A DNA stretch of 64,000 nucleotides from NCBI GenBank assembly GCA_016703335.1, contig JADJCG010000019.1, positions 1-64,000 of the forward strand, in the 5' to 3' direction. Source of the DNA: Caulobacteraceae bacterium. GTDB taxonomy: Bacteria; Pseudomonadota; Alphaproteobacteria; Caulobacterales; Aquidulcibacteraceae. A program made the position numbers and the translations under genes. The notes below the pieces were generated by a model. That model searched no databases. It was not told the DNA's origin and was given only the letters and a program-made list of their open reading frames with translations. Positions 1-8,689 of this stretch are shown here, piece by piece. Within the stretch, counting starts at the first letter, position 1. Each line of letters opens with the position of its first letter.

Positions 1-492
1 AACTTCCTCTCGCGCATCAATACGGAAATCCGTGAGCGCCGCGGCTGGTCTTATGGTTTGAGCGGCAACGTTAGCCTGCGGGAAAACCAAGTGCCGTACA
101 TCATCAACGCGCCCGTCCAAGCGGATCGCACCGGTGACTCCATTCGCGTGCTGATCGAACAGATCAACGCCTTCAACTCGACCAACGGCGTCTCCGACGG
201 CGAGCACACGCGCACGATCAACGGCAACATTCGTCAGTTGCCCGGCTCGTTCGAGACGGCAGGGGCGGTGCTCGGCGCGCTGCGCTCGAACCAGCTTTAT
301 CACCGGCCCGACAATTACTGGGAAAGTGTCGCCACCCGCTATCGCGGCATGAGCGCCGCCCAGATGGATGCGGCCGCACGCGCCGTCGTCGATCCGTCCA
401 AGTTTGTTTGGGTTGTGGTGGGCGATGCCTCAGTGGTGCGTCCGCAACTCACTGGGCTCGGACTCGATATCGAGGTCGTTCCAGCGTCTTAA
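1..492 (+). CDS. M16 family zinc peptidase, C-terminal part
   Basis: The frame is open from the first base, so the gene begins upstream and only about 163 C-terminal residues are present. The opening residues NFLSRINTEIRERRGWSYG match the conserved segment of the inactive C-terminal M16 domain (insulinase / processing peptidase family), where an R..GWSYG-type motif helps bind substrate. The catalytic HxxEH domain would lie outside the window. Family members act on peptides in the periplasm or membrane. The rest of the visible part ends with a beta-rich stretch (FVWVVVGDASVV) and an aliphatic tail, as is usual for the family. The stop is TAA at 490-492. The next gene follows after 65 bp on the same strand but is a regulator of a different pathway. 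Confidence 0.85.
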   Translation, partial: NFLSRINTEIRERRGWSYGLSGNVSLRENQVPYIINAPVQADRTGDSIRVLIEQINAFNSTNGVSDGEHTRTINGNIRQLPGSFETAGAVLGALRSNQLYHRPDNYWESVATRYRGMSAAQMDAAARAVVDPSKFVWVVVGDASVVRPQLTGLGLDIEVVPAS

Positions 493-557
493 AGGCTTAA
501 GCTGGATTAAGCTAGCGCCGCGCACGCCTTCACCTGTATCGTTGCGGTGAGGGATGC

Positions 558-1160
558 ATGGCGCGCACGCAAGCGGCTGACTACGATGAACGAAAGCTAG
601 CGATCGTCGAACAGGCGGCGGCGCTTTTCGCTGCGCATGGTTTCAACGGCGCATCCGTCTCCGACATTGCCGAACGCTGCAAAACCTCGAAGAGCCTGAT
701 CTACCACTATTACGAGTCCAAAGAGGACATCCTCTACGACGTCATGATTAGCCACGTGCGCGCGCTGGAGTCCGCTGCCGCCGACGCGCTCGCCGGCAGC
801 GCCGGTCCGGAGCAAAAGCTCCGCGATCTCACCCAACTGTTCATGGCGCTCTATGTCGGTGCCGCTGATCGCCACAAAGTCCTGCTCAACGATCTCGACT
901 ACGTGCCAAAGGCGCGCCGCGCCGAGATCGTCGAAGTTCAGCGCGGCCTGATCGAAAGCGTGCGCAAGCTCCTGGTCGAGATCGAACCGTCGCTAAAGAA
1001 GCAAACCGGCGCCAGCCTCACCGCCGCCATGCTCTTCTTCGGCACCATCAACTGGACTCACACCTGGTACGATCCCAAAGGCGCCGTCGCACCAGAAGCG
1101 CTCGCTAACATGGCCGTGGACTTGACGCTCGGCGGCATCGCGCGCGCCGCTGAAAGCTAA
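558..1160 (+). CDS. TetR/AcrR family regulator, likely of the paa cluster
   Basis: A 200-residue protein with a typical TetR N-terminal helix-turn-helix (residues about 10-60; GFNGASVSDIAERC followed by SKSLIYHYYESKEDIL) and an all-helical ligand-binding C-terminal domain. TetR-type repressors commonly control phenylacetate clusters by sensing phenylacetyl-CoA. Its position beside paaABCDE and the palindrome in front of paaA (5512-5525) make that role likely, but the assignment is by context. The start ATG follows GTGAGGG. A weak inverted repeat, GCTTAA-N6-TTAAGC (495-512), lies about 45 bp upstream and could be autoregulatory. Its 3' end overlaps the convergent methyltransferase gene by 4 bp. 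Confidence 0.8.
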   Translation: MARTQAADYDERKLAIVEQAAALFAAHGFNGASVSDIAERCKTSKSLIYHYYESKEDILYDVMISHVRALESAAADALAGSAGPEQKLRDLTQLFMALYVGAADRHKVLLNDLDYVPKARRAEIVEVQRGLIESVRKLLVEIEPSLKKQTGASLTAAMLFFGTINWTHTWYDPKGAVAPEALANMAVDLTLGGIARAAES

Positions 1161-1875
1161 AGCGGCTTCCGCCATTCCATAACAACGAACCACGGCGCCC
1201 GACGATAGCGCTCCGCCTTTGGCTCCGGCGCGCCAGCAATCGGCGCCGGCTCCTCGAACAAGCGAAGCTCAAGTCCGTGCCGCAAGAACTCGCGCATGTA
1301 CGCGCTGAGCGGGCGGTGGTGATTGACGATGCGAATGCCGCGCCACTCAGTCCAGAAGGCGCGCTCGTCGAGATAGTGATCGACCGGATAGTGCTTGAGC
1401 GCGCCGCCGAGGCCGCGCACCCATCCTGTTTCCGCGCCAGCCGTGTTGAAGCTGTTGCAATTGGCGATCAGAAGTGTACCGCCGGGCTTCAGAACACGCG
1501 CCATCTCGGCGATCGGCGCGCTGATCTCCGGCATGTCGATCAAGCTGAGGTAGCTGATGACAAGATCGAAGCTCGCATCTTCAGCGGGAAGGACGTTGCC
1601 GCTCGCCTCGAGATAAATGCCGCACGGATCAAGCTCACGCGCGCGTTCAATCAAAGCGCGTGTCGGATCAACTCCCGTGCACGCAACGCCTTCGGCGTAA
1701 GCATCCGGCAGAAGCGGCCTTCGCCGCAGCCGACATCGAGCATCGCTCTAGCGTTCGCTGCCCGCGCACGCGGCAGCATCACGGGATCAAGCACATAGCG
1801 GCGTCCGAAATCGCCGTGCTCACCCATGTCCGCTATCCAAGCGGCCGCGGACTCGTTCCAACCATTTTCCGACAT
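1157..1875 (-). CDS. class I SAM-dependent methyltransferase (frameshifted)
   Basis: The N-terminal frame carries the SAM-binding motif I (AMLDVGCGEGRFCRML). After a one-base shift near 1700-1712 the second frame continues the same fold: ACTGVDPTRALIERAREL (motif II acid), then FDLVISYLSLIDMPE and VLKPGGTLLIANCNSF, as in Methyltransf_11. Joined, the protein is about 239 residues, a normal size. The start ATG lies 4 bp after the paaE stop on the same strand, so the gene looks like the last member of the paaABCDE operon. Substrate unknown. Methyltransferases are not core paa genes, so its role there is open. The frameshift is most simply a sequencing error. Confidence 0.75.
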
Positions 1876-1878
1876 GAC

Positions 1879-2958
1879 TTAGACGTCGTACGTCAGCGCC
1901 ACGCCTTCTGTCAGGGGGGTCGCTTGGCAAGTCAGCACATAGCCGTCGGCAATCTCTTGCTCCGACAGCCCGTAATTCACCTTCATGCTCACTTCGCCCG
2001 CCGTCACTTTGGCGCGGCACGTCGCGCAAACGCCGCCTTTGCACGCGAACGGCGCGGGCAGGCCTGCGGCGCGGACATTGTCCAAGATCGAATGGTTCTT
2101 CGGATCGAATGCGACTTGCATGCGCCGACCATTGAGCGTGACGCTCATCTTCAGGCCAGCAGCTTTCTCTTCCAGCGCACGCGCCGCAGCAGCCTGCGCC
2201 GCTGAAAGCGGTCCTGTCGTAAAGCGCTCGATCAGCACGCGAGGCTTTTCAACGCCCTTAGCCGTCAGCGCGTCTTCGACCGCATCCATCATCGGCCCGG
2301 GGCCGCAGATGAAAAACGCATCGACATCTCTTGGCTTCACCAGCGTCGATAGAATTTCCTGCACCTTCGCCGCGTCGAGACGGCCATTGAACAGCTCGAT
2401 CTCTTCTTCCTCTTCCTCAAGGAAGTGAAACACCGAAAGCCGATCAATGTAGCGATCCTTGAGCCCCGCGATCTCCTCCAGGAACATCACGCCCGGCGAA
2501 TTGCGATTGCCGTAGAGCAGCGTGAAACGTGAATGCGGCTCCATCGCCAACGCGGTCTTCATCAACGATAGGATCGGTGTAATCCCCGATCCGCCGGCGA
2601 ACGCTACATATTCGCGTCGCACATCCGGATCGAAGCTCCAGCAGAACGACCCGTGCGGCGCCATCACCTCAAGCTCGTCGCCGGCCTTCAGTTCATCGTT
2701 CACCCAGCTCGAAAACGCGCCACCGGCGATTTTTTTCACGCCAATTTTCAGTACGCCTTCGCCAGGCGACACGCACACCGAATAATTGCGCCTCATCTCT
2801 TCGCCGCCAAACTCGCGGCGGAAGGTGAGGTGCTGGCCGGCCTTGAACGTGAAGGCCTGGCGCAGCGCTTCCGGCAGCTCGAAGCGGACTGACACCGCAT
2901 CCGGCGTCTCGCGTTTTACTTCAGCCACGCGCAATTTGTGAAAATCGATGCTCGCCAT
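1879..2958 (-). CDS. paaE: phenylacetyl-CoA 1,2-epoxidase, reductase subunit PaaE
   Basis: About 359 residues. The N-terminal part is a ferredoxin-reductase FAD domain (RNYSVCVSPGEG resembles the RxYS flavin motif), followed by an NAD(P)-binding domain (FAGGSGITPILSL and FFICGPGPMMD). The C-terminus is a plant-type 2Fe-2S ferredoxin domain with the cluster cysteines in CKGGVCATCRAK and LTCQA. It passes electrons from NADPH to the di-iron PaaA/PaaC core that epoxidises phenylacetyl-CoA. The ATG at 2958 overlaps the paaD stop as TGATG, which favours this start over the GTG at 2967. It is the fifth paa gene of the operon. Confidence 0.95.
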   Translation of the reverse strand: MASIDFHKLRVAEVKRETPDAVSVRFELPEALRQAFTFKAGQHLTFRREFGGEEMRRNYSVCVSPGEGVLKIGVKKIAGGAFSSWVNDELKAGDELEVMAPHGSFCWSFDPDVRREYVAFAGGSGITPILSLMKTALAMEPHSRFTLLYGNRNSPGVMFLEEIAGLKDRYIDRLSVFHFLEEEEEEIELFNGRLDAAKVQEILSTLVKPRDVDAFFICGPGPMMDAVEDALTAKGVEKPRVLIERFTTGPLSAAQAAAARALEEKAAGLKMSVTLNGRRMQVAFDPKNHSILDNVRAAGLPAPFACKGGVCATCRAKVTAGEVSMKVNYGLSEQEIADGYVLTCQATPLTEGVALTYDV

Positions 2959-3446
2959 CAGTGACACTTAAACCGGTCGAACGGCTCCGCGCACGCCTTG
3001 CAGCGCCACAGCGCCTTGCAGGGTGTGGAGCCAAAGCGTGAAAGCTCTTCAGTATTGGACGAACCGCATTGCGGGCACTCAGCAGCCGTTTGGTTCTTCA
3101 ACGATGCTGTCGCCGCGCCCTTCGGCGGCGGCGCAATCCCGTAAGCGCGCAAATCTTCGCGGCCCTTGTCGCTGATCCAATCGGTAGACCAAGGCGGCGA
3201 GAGCGTTGTTTCAATCGCGACATTCGCAAATCCGTTCGCATCCAGCGCCTCGCGGATAGATTGCTCAATCGCGATTGTCGCCGGGCAACCGGTGTAAGTC
3301 GGCGTGATCGTCACCGTGCCTGCAGCGATCTCGCGCACGATCCCAAGATCAACGACCGACACCGCAGGAATCTCCGGATCGGGCACGCGCGCGAGAATGG
3401 CGCGGATGCGGTCAGTATCGGAGATTGCGCTCACCGCGCTCACCAC
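2958..3446 (-). CDS. paaD: phenylacetyl-CoA epoxidase subunit PaaD
   Basis: A protein of about 162 residues with an N-terminal MIP18/DUF59 domain (VPDPEIPAVSVVDLGIVRE, then TPTYTGCPAT) and a C-terminal zinc-ribbon-like segment with four cysteine pairs (CPQCGS, then TPCKALWRCKAC). PaaD is thought to help assemble the iron or Fe-S centres of the epoxidase. The start is GTG (3446 or 3443) and overlaps the end of paaC by a few bases, so translation is probably coupled. The stop overlaps the paaE start. Confidence 0.92.
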   Translation of the reverse strand: MVSAVSAISDTDRIRAILARVPDPEIPAVSVVDLGIVREIAAGTVTITPTYTGCPATIAIEQSIREALDANGFANVAIETTLSPPWSTDWISDKGREDLRAYGIAPPPKGAATASLKNQTAAECPQCGSSNTEELSRFGSTPCKALWRCKACAEPFDRFKCH

Positions 3447-4189
3447 GTCGCGCCCGGATAGGCGCGCTGGAGGAATTGCATGTCACTCAGCAAGTGACCG
3501 AGGTGTTCGGAGTGACGACCGATACGTCCGCCAGTCGTCGCGCGACGCGGAGCAGGCCGGGCAAGCGTCGCGTCCGCCAACACTGCATCAATCCGCGTCT
3601 CCCAAGCGGCGCGCAGCGATGCCTTATCGACGCCAACGCCAGCCTTAATCGCAGCAGCATCGACCTCATCCATCACGAACAGCTCGTCCGCGAAGCGCCA
3701 CATCCAGTCGAGCCCGGCGACCATGCGCGCCTTACTCTCATCGGTGCCGTCGCCCAAGCGCACGACCCAGTCGCTTGCGAGCGTCGCGTGGTACGATGTT
3801 TCCTTCACCGCCTTCGCCGCGATCGCGGCAATGGTCGCGTTCTTCGACCCCATCAGCGCCGTGAACAGCAATTCTTGATAGTGGGAGAACAGCAGCTGCC
3901 GCGCGATCGTCTGCGCGAAATCACCGTTCGGCTGCTCGACGAGCAGGCAATTGGTGAAATCCATCACATCGCGACGAAACGCCAGCGCGTCGCCATCGCG
4001 GCCTTTGCCTTCAAGTTCGCCCGCGAGATTTAAAAAGTGCGTCGCTTGCCCAACTTGATCGAGCGCGACGTTCGCGAGCGATAGATCAACTTCAAGCGCC
4101 GGCGCATGCCCGCACCATTCGCTCAGCCGCTGACCAAGAATGAGCGAGTCATCGCCCAAGCGCAGCGCATATGTTGCGATCGCGTCCAT
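3440..4189 (-). CDS. paaC: phenylacetyl-CoA epoxidase structural subunit PaaC
   Basis: A 249-residue ferritin-like helical protein with typical family segments (LRLGDDSLILGQRLSEWCGH near the N-terminus, DVMDFTNCLLVEQPNGDFA, and KAVKETSYHATLASDWVVRL). PaaC pairs with the catalytic PaaA subunit. It has the same fold but lacks a working di-iron centre in characterised systems. The ATG overlaps the paaB stop (TGATG at 4187-4191), typical of tightly coupled paa operons. Confidence 0.95.
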   Translation of the reverse strand: MDAIATYALRLGDDSLILGQRLSEWCGHAPALEVDLSLANVALDQVGQATHFLNLAGELEGKGRDGDALAFRRDVMDFTNCLLVEQPNGDFAQTIARQLLFSHYQELLFTALMGSKNATIAAIAAKAVKETSYHATLASDWVVRLGDGTDESKARMVAGLDWMWRFADELFVMDEVDAAAIKAGVGVDKASLRAAWETRIDAVLADATLARPAPRRATTGGRIGRHSEHLGHLLSDMQFLQRAYPGATW

Positions 4190-4482
4190 CAGATGTGCGT
4201 GATGCCGTCAGGAATTTTGTAGAACGTTGGGTGGCGATAGACTTTGTCTTCTGCCGGCTCGAACAACGCGCCCGCGTCGCCCGGATCAGACGCCACGATC
4301 TGCGCTGACGGCAGCACCCACAAGCTCACGCCTTCCATGCGCCGTGTGTATGTATCGCGCGCATGCTCAAGCGCCATCTTAGCGTCGACCGCGTGCACGC
4401 TGCCGACATGGCGGTGCGAAAGCCCGCCCTTGCCGCGCACGAACACTTCCCACAGCGGCCATTCCTTGCTCGGATCGCTCAT
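4189..4482 (-). CDS. paaB: phenylacetyl-CoA epoxidase subunit PaaB
   Basis: A 97-residue protein starting MSDPSKEWPLWEVFVRGKGG, which is the conserved PaaB beginning. It continues LSHRHVGSVHAVDAKMALEH and DTYTRRMEGVSLWVLPS. PaaB bridges PaaA-PaaC heterodimers in the epoxidase complex. An in-frame extension upstream to 4653 exists but reads through paaA and has no family similarity, so the ATG at 4482 is preferred. It lies 4 bp after the paaA stop. Confidence 0.93.
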   Translation of the reverse strand: MSDPSKEWPLWEVFVRGKGGLSHRHVGSVHAVDAKMALEHARDTYTRRMEGVSLWVLPSAQIVASDPGDAGALFEPAEDKVYRHPTFYKIPDGITHI

Positions 4483-4486
4483 CGCC

Positions 4487-5474
4487 TCACTCCGCCGCCA
4501 GCTTTGCCGCTGCGCGCTTTTCAGCGTGCACGCGCGCCGCCTCGCGCACCCAGGCGCCGTCGTCCCAAGCCTTCTGGCGCGCCTGCATGCGCTCCTTGGC
4601 GACCGGGCCTTCGCCTTTGACGACGGCGTAGAACTCTTCCCAATCGACTTCACCGAAATCGTAAGCGCCGCGCTCTTCGTTCCACTTCAGCGCCGCATCC
4701 GGTACAGTCAGGCCGATCGCTTCGGCTTGCGGGACAGTGATATCGACGAACTTCTGGCGGAGATCATCGTTGGTATCGCGCTTAATGCGCCAGCGCATGC
4801 TCTGCGCCGTGTTCGGCGACTTATCGTCCGGTGGGCCGAACATCATCAGCGACGGCCACCACCAGCGGTTCAGCGCATCTTGCGCCATACACTTCTGCTC
4901 TGGCGTGCCGGCAGCGAGATGCATCATGATCTCGTAGCCCTGGCGTTGGTGGAAACTCTCTTCCTTGCAGATACGCACCATCGCGCGCGTAGGGGCCGTA
5001 CGACGTGCGCTGCAGCGGCACCTGATTCATGATCGCGGCGCCATCGACGAGCCAGCCGATCGCGCCGATGTCTGCCCACGTCAGCGTCGGATAGTTGAAG
5101 ATCGTCGAATACTTGGCTTTGCCGCTGAGCAGCGCTTCCGTCATCTCATCGCGCGACGTGCCGAGTGTTTCAGCTGCCGCATAAAGATAAAGCCCATGCC
5201 CGCCTTCATCCTGTACCTTCGCCAACAGGATTGCTTTGCGGCGCAGGTTCGGCGCGCGCGAAATCCAGTTGCCTTCCGGCAGCATGCCGACAATCTCGCT
5301 GTGCGCGTGTTGCGACATCTGCCGCACCAGCGTTTTGCGGTAGGCCTCCGGCATCCAATCCTTCGGCTCGATGAATTCATCGTTGGCGACGCGCGCTTCG
5401 AACGCGGCGATGAGCGCCGGATCTTCGGCGACGGTTTCGGCCTTCGTCTTGCCGGTCATGTCAGTCGTGTACAC
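4487..5474 (-). CDS. paaA: phenylacetyl-CoA epoxidase catalytic subunit PaaA (frameshifted)
   Basis: The di-iron monooxygenase subunit, about 329 residues when two frames are joined. The N-terminal frame contains DWMPEAYRKTLVRQMSQHAH, AKVQDEGGHGLYLYAAAETL and TWADIGAIGWLVDGAA. After a shift near 4980-4990 the other frame continues RICKEESFHQRQGYEIMMHL. The E..H ligand pairs (QDEGGH and EESFHQ) expected for the di-iron site are present. The locus is 988 nt, one more than a multiple of three, so one extra base explains the break. The GTG start follows an AGAGGTG-type ribosome site, and an operator-like palindrome sits about 40 bp upstream. It is the first gene of the paaABCDE operon. Confidence 0.92.
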
Positions 5475-5511
5475 GGGCGCACCTCTGGAACTTGTCTAAC
5501 ATAACATTCGC

Positions 5512-5525
5512 TGACCGAGCGGTCA
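5512..5525. promoter_or_regulatory. candidate TetR-type operator in front of paaA
   Basis: A perfect inverted repeat TGACCG-AG-CGGTCA, with 6-bp arms and a 2-bp spacer. It lies 38-51 bp upstream of the paaA start and overlaps the last codon of paaI. A 9-base half matching its flank (AATTGACCG) recurs at 5961-5969 between paaI and paaG. Size and symmetry fit a TetR-family operator, presumably for the regulator at 558-1160. No start site was determined. Confidence 0.5.
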
Positions 5526-5948
5526 ATTAATGACCGAACCGCCAATTGTCCGCGAAAGGCCCGTAAATTCAGCGATCACCGCGCCAGCGGCAGATTTGAC
5601 GCTCACCTGATCAACGCCGCTGCGGCCCGAGCGCGAAACTTCACGCGCTTCCGCGATCAAAACGTCGCCCGGTTGCGCCGGCGCGAGGAACGAAATGGTG
5701 GCGTTCTGCGCGACGGTGTTTTCGTTGCGCGAGTTGCACGCGTACGCAAACGCCGTATCGGCCAACGCGAAGATCATCCCGCCATGCGCGCTGCGATGAC
5801 CGTTGAGCATGTCGTCGCGCAATGTCATGCGCACCAGCGCGTAGCCTTCGCGCGCGTCGTCAATCGAGACGCCCCACGCCGGCCCCGTGCCTTCGCGTTG
5901 CAGTAGCGTATCGGCGATCTGGCGCGCGAGTTTGTCCGCTTCGTTCAT
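5523..5948 (-). CDS. paaI: PaaI hotdog-fold acyl-CoA thioesterase
   Basis: A 141-residue hotdog thioesterase. The segment NGHRSAHGGMIFALADTAFA holds the HGG motif and catalytic aspartate of the PaaI subgroup, and NTVAQNATISFLAPAQPGD is the conserved following strand. PaaI hydrolyses dead-end hydroxyphenylacetyl-CoA esters and so rescues CoA in the phenylacetate pathway. The start is ATG at 5948 (MNEADKLARQIAD); an upstream extension crosses the divergent promoter region. The gene is divergent from paaG, with 68 bp between starts, and lies just upstream of paaA on the same strand. Confidence 0.9.
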   Translation of the reverse strand: MNEADKLARQIADTLLQREGTGPAWGVSIDDAREGYALVRMTLRDDMLNGHRSAHGGMIFALADTAFAYACNSRNENTVAQNATISFLAPAQPGDVLIAEAREVSRSGRSGVDQVSVKSAAGAVIAEFTGLSRTIGGSVIN

Positions 5949-6016
5949 GCATCTCTCGTGAATTGACCGACCATGCGTTCTATCATACGCCACGCCAACG
6001 CGCGAGGAGACGGGCG

Positions 6017-6805
6017 ATGGACTACGAAACCATTCAGCTAGAAATCGCAAACGGCGCCGCGCGCCTGACGCTGAACCGGCCCGATCGCTTGAACAGCTTC
6101 ACCGTGCAAATGCATGACGAAGTCTCGCGCGGCCTCGAAGCAGTAGCGAAGAGTGACGCGCGCGTGCTCGTGCTGACTGGCGCCGGCCGCGGCTTCTGCG
6201 CAGGACAGGACCTGTCAGATCGCGCCGTCGCGCCGGGCGGCGACGGCCTCGATCTCGGTGAGTCACTCGAGAAGCGCTACAATCCGCTCATCCGCCGCTT
6301 GGCGACTCTGGAAATGCCGGTGGTATGCGCCGTGAACGGCGTTGCTGCCGGCGCCGGCGCCAATATCGCGCTCGCCTGCGATATCGTTATCGCCGCCAGA
6401 AGCGCCAAGTTCATTCAAAGCTTCGCCAATATCGGCCTCGTGCCGGATAGCGGCGGCACCTGGACATTGCCGCGTCTCGCCGGCCAGGCCCGGGCCATGG
6501 GCCTCGCGCTCACCGGCGAGCCGCTCACCGCCGAACGCGCCGAAGCCTGGGGCATGATCTGGAAGTGCGTCGACGACGATAAACTCCGCGAAGAGACCGA
6601 CGTGCTCGCGGCAAAGTTCGCCTCGGCTCCGACCAAAGGTCTCGCTACGACGAAGAAGCTTCTACGCGAAGGCGCAACGCGCACGCTTACCGAACAGCTT
6701 GATGTCGAACGGGATGCGCAACGCATGCTTGGTCGCACCGGCGACTACAAAGAAGGCGTCGCCGCCTTCATGGAAAAGCGTCAGCCGAAGTTTACTGGAA
6801 ACTAA
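6017..6805 (+). CDS. paaG: PaaG-type enoyl-CoA hydratase/isomerase
   Basis: A 262-residue crotonase. It contains LNRPDRLNSFTVQMHDE, the oxyanion-hole segments GRGFCAGQDLSDR and VNGVAAGAGANIALACDI, and IGLVPDSGGTWTLPRLAG, where the Asp replaces the glutamate of classical hydratases as in PaaG. PaaG isomerises ring 1,2-epoxyphenylacetyl-CoA to the oxepin. The ATG follows GAGGAG by 7 bp; a longer upstream reading crosses paaI and is rejected. paaZ starts 3 bp after the stop, so the two are one unit. Confidence 0.93.
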   Translation: MDYETIQLEIANGAARLTLNRPDRLNSFTVQMHDEVSRGLEAVAKSDARVLVLTGAGRGFCAGQDLSDRAVAPGGDGLDLGESLEKRYNPLIRRLATLEMPVVCAVNGVAAGAGANIALACDIVIAARSAKFIQSFANIGLVPDSGGTWTLPRLAGQARAMGLALTGEPLTAERAEAWGMIWKCVDDDKLREETDVLAAKFASAPTKGLATTKKLLREGATRTLTEQLDVERDAQRMLGRTGDYKEGVAAFMEKRQPKFTGN

Positions 6806-6808
6806 GTC

Positions 6809-8689
6809 ATGAAACCGATCACGCTGCAGAACTACGCCGAAGGCAAATGGGTCGCCGGCGCTGGTGGTCTTGCCGAGCTGCGCTCCGCCATCGACGGCGA
6901 AGTCGTCGCGCTCACGTCATCGCAAGGGTTGGATTTCGCAGCAATGCTGAAGCACGCACGTGAAGAGGGCGGCCCGCCTTTGCGCGCGCTCACATTCCAC
7001 CAGCGCGCTCTGATGCTGAAAGCGCTCGCCGACGCGCTGACCGCCAAGAAAGAAGCGCTCTACGAACTGAGCTATAACACCGGCGCGACCAAAGCCGACA
7101 GCTGGATCGACATCGACGGCGGCATCGGCACGTTCGCCGTCTATCAAGGCAAAGGCCGCCAGGAGCTGCCAAACGAACGCATCCTGATCGACGGCAACAT
7201 CGAAGCCCTCTCGCGCAACGGCACATTCCAAGGTCTGCACGTCTTCACGTCGCTGCAAGGCGTCGCCGTCCACATCAACGCGTTCAACTTTCCCGTTTGG
7301 GGCATGTTGGAGAAACTGGCGCCAACCTTCCTCGCAGGCGTCCCCGCGATCGTGAAACCCGCGAGCGCGACCAGCTATCTGACCGAAGCCGCCGTGCGCA
7401 TCATGCTCGAGGCCAATGTGCTGCCGAAAGGCGCTTTGCAACTTATCGTCGGCTCAACCGGCGATCTTTTCGAGCATTTGACAACGCAAGACGTCGTCTC
7501 GTTCACCGGCTCAGCCGCGACTGCGAACAAGCTGAAATCGCATCCTGTGATCGTTCGTGAAAGCGTGCGCTTCGTTGCCGAGCAGGACTCACTCAACGCT
7601 TCAATCCTTGGTCCCGACGCGACGCCGCAAAGCCCCGAGTTCGATCTCTTCATCAAAGAGGTCGCCAAGGAAATGACGACGAAGGCGGGCCAAAAGTGCA
7701 CCGCCATCCGCCGCGCCATGATCCCCGCCGCATTGCTCGACGCCGCGCAAGCGGCGCTGACGGCGCGTCTGGAGAAAACCACCGTCGGCGATCCGCGCGA
7801 TGAAGCCACGCGCATGGGCGCGCTCGTCAGCACCAGCCAGCGCAACGACGTACGCGCCAAAATCAAAGAACTCGGCGCCGACGCCGCCATCGTCTACGGC
7901 GATCCGAACGCATCGCCGCTCAACGAGAAGGGCGCTTTCCTTTCGCCCAGTTCTGCTCCGCTGCGAGAATCCCTGGCAAGCACGCGCGGTGCACGATGTG
8001 GAAGCGGCTCGTTTCACGGCCGTATTGCCTTCATTGATCGCGACAGCGCCAAGGAATCCACCGGCCACGGCTCACCAATGCCGCACATGATTCACGGCGG
8101 CCCTGGGCGCGCCGGCGGCGGCGAGGAGATGGGCGGCATTCGCGGCGTCACGCACTATATGCAACGCACCGCGCTGCAGGGGCATCCGCGCACGCTCGCC
8201 GCAATTGTGAAGCGTTACATCGCCGGCATGCCGACGGAGAACGCCGAGCAGCATCCGTTCCGCCGCAAATTCCACGATCTGCCGATCGGCTATCAGCTCA
8301 AAACCAAGTCGCGCGAAATCACGCTCGACGACATCGAGCATTTCGCGTCATTCACCGGCGACAATTTCTACGCGCACATGGATGAAGAAGCCGCTCGTGC
8401 GAACCCGCTTTTCGGCGGCCGCGTCGCGCACGGGTATCTCATCCTTGCTTTTGCTGCGGGACTTTTCGTGGACCCCGATCCAGGCCCGGTGCTCGCAAAC
8501 TACGGCCTGGACAACCTGCGCTTCGTCAAACCCGTGAAGCCGGGCGACACTGTGCAGGTGGCGCTCACGGTCAAAGACAAAACGCTCCGCAAACCCGATC
8601 AAGGCGAAGTGCGTTGGGATGTCGTCGTCGCTAACCGCGACGGCGAAACCGTCGCGGCGTACGATCTGCTGACGATGAACGCGGCTTAG
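6809..8689 (+). CDS. paaZ: oxepin-CoA hydrolase / semialdehyde dehydrogenase PaaZ (internal deletion)
   Basis: A bifunctional ring-cleavage enzyme. Residues 1 to about 500 are an aldehyde dehydrogenase domain with the catalytic cysteine in AGQKCTAIRR and the glutamate segment VAEQDSLNASILGPD. The C-terminal part is an MaoC-type hydratase with GDNFYAHMDE and GGRVAHGYL. The ORF is 626 residues, against about 680 for the family. After FLSP (about 7945) the frame is wrong; the shifted frame gives PVLLRCENPWQARAVHDVEA, then about 50 residues are missing before FHGRIAFIDRDSAKESTG (about 8018). A one-base indel plus a deletion near 8010 thus leave an open but altered frame. Both catalytic cores are retained. 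Confidence 0.9.
   Translation: MKPITLQNYAEGKWVAGAGGLAELRSAIDGEVVALTSSQGLDFAAMLKHAREEGGPPLRALTFHQRALMLKALADALTAKKEALYELSYNTGATKADSWIDIDGGIGTFAVYQGKGRQELPNERILIDGNIEALSRNGTFQGLHVFTSLQGVAVHINAFNFPVWGMLEKLAPTFLAGVPAIVKPASATSYLTEAAVRIMLEANVLPKGALQLIVGSTGDLFEHLTTQDVVSFTGSAATANKLKSHPVIVRESVRFVAEQDSLNASILGPDATPQSPEFDLFIKEVAKEMTTKAGQKCTAIRRAMIPAALLDAAQAALTARLEKTTVGDPRDEATRMGALVSTSQRNDVRAKIKELGADAAIVYGDPNASPLNEKGAFLSPSSAPLRESLASTRGARCGSGSFHGRIAFIDRDSAKESTGHGSPMPHMIHGGPGRAGGGEEMGGIRGVTHYMQRTALQGHPRTLAAIVKRYIAGMPTENAEQHPFRRKFHDLPIGYQLKTKSREITLDDIEHFASFTGDNFYAHMDEEAARANPLFGGRVAHGYLILAFAAGLFVDPDPGPVLANYGLDNLRFVKPVKPGDTVQVALTVKDKTLRKPDQGEVRWDVVVANRDGETVAAYDLLTMNAA

Noticed and set aside
5483..5510. Additional EcfG promoter before paaA (GGAAC near 5487)
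   Set aside because: No GTT follows at 16-17 bases, and the orientation is opposite to paaA.
5822..6016. Upstream extension of paaG
   Set aside because: It runs antisense to paaI, and a good ribosome site precedes the ATG at 6017.
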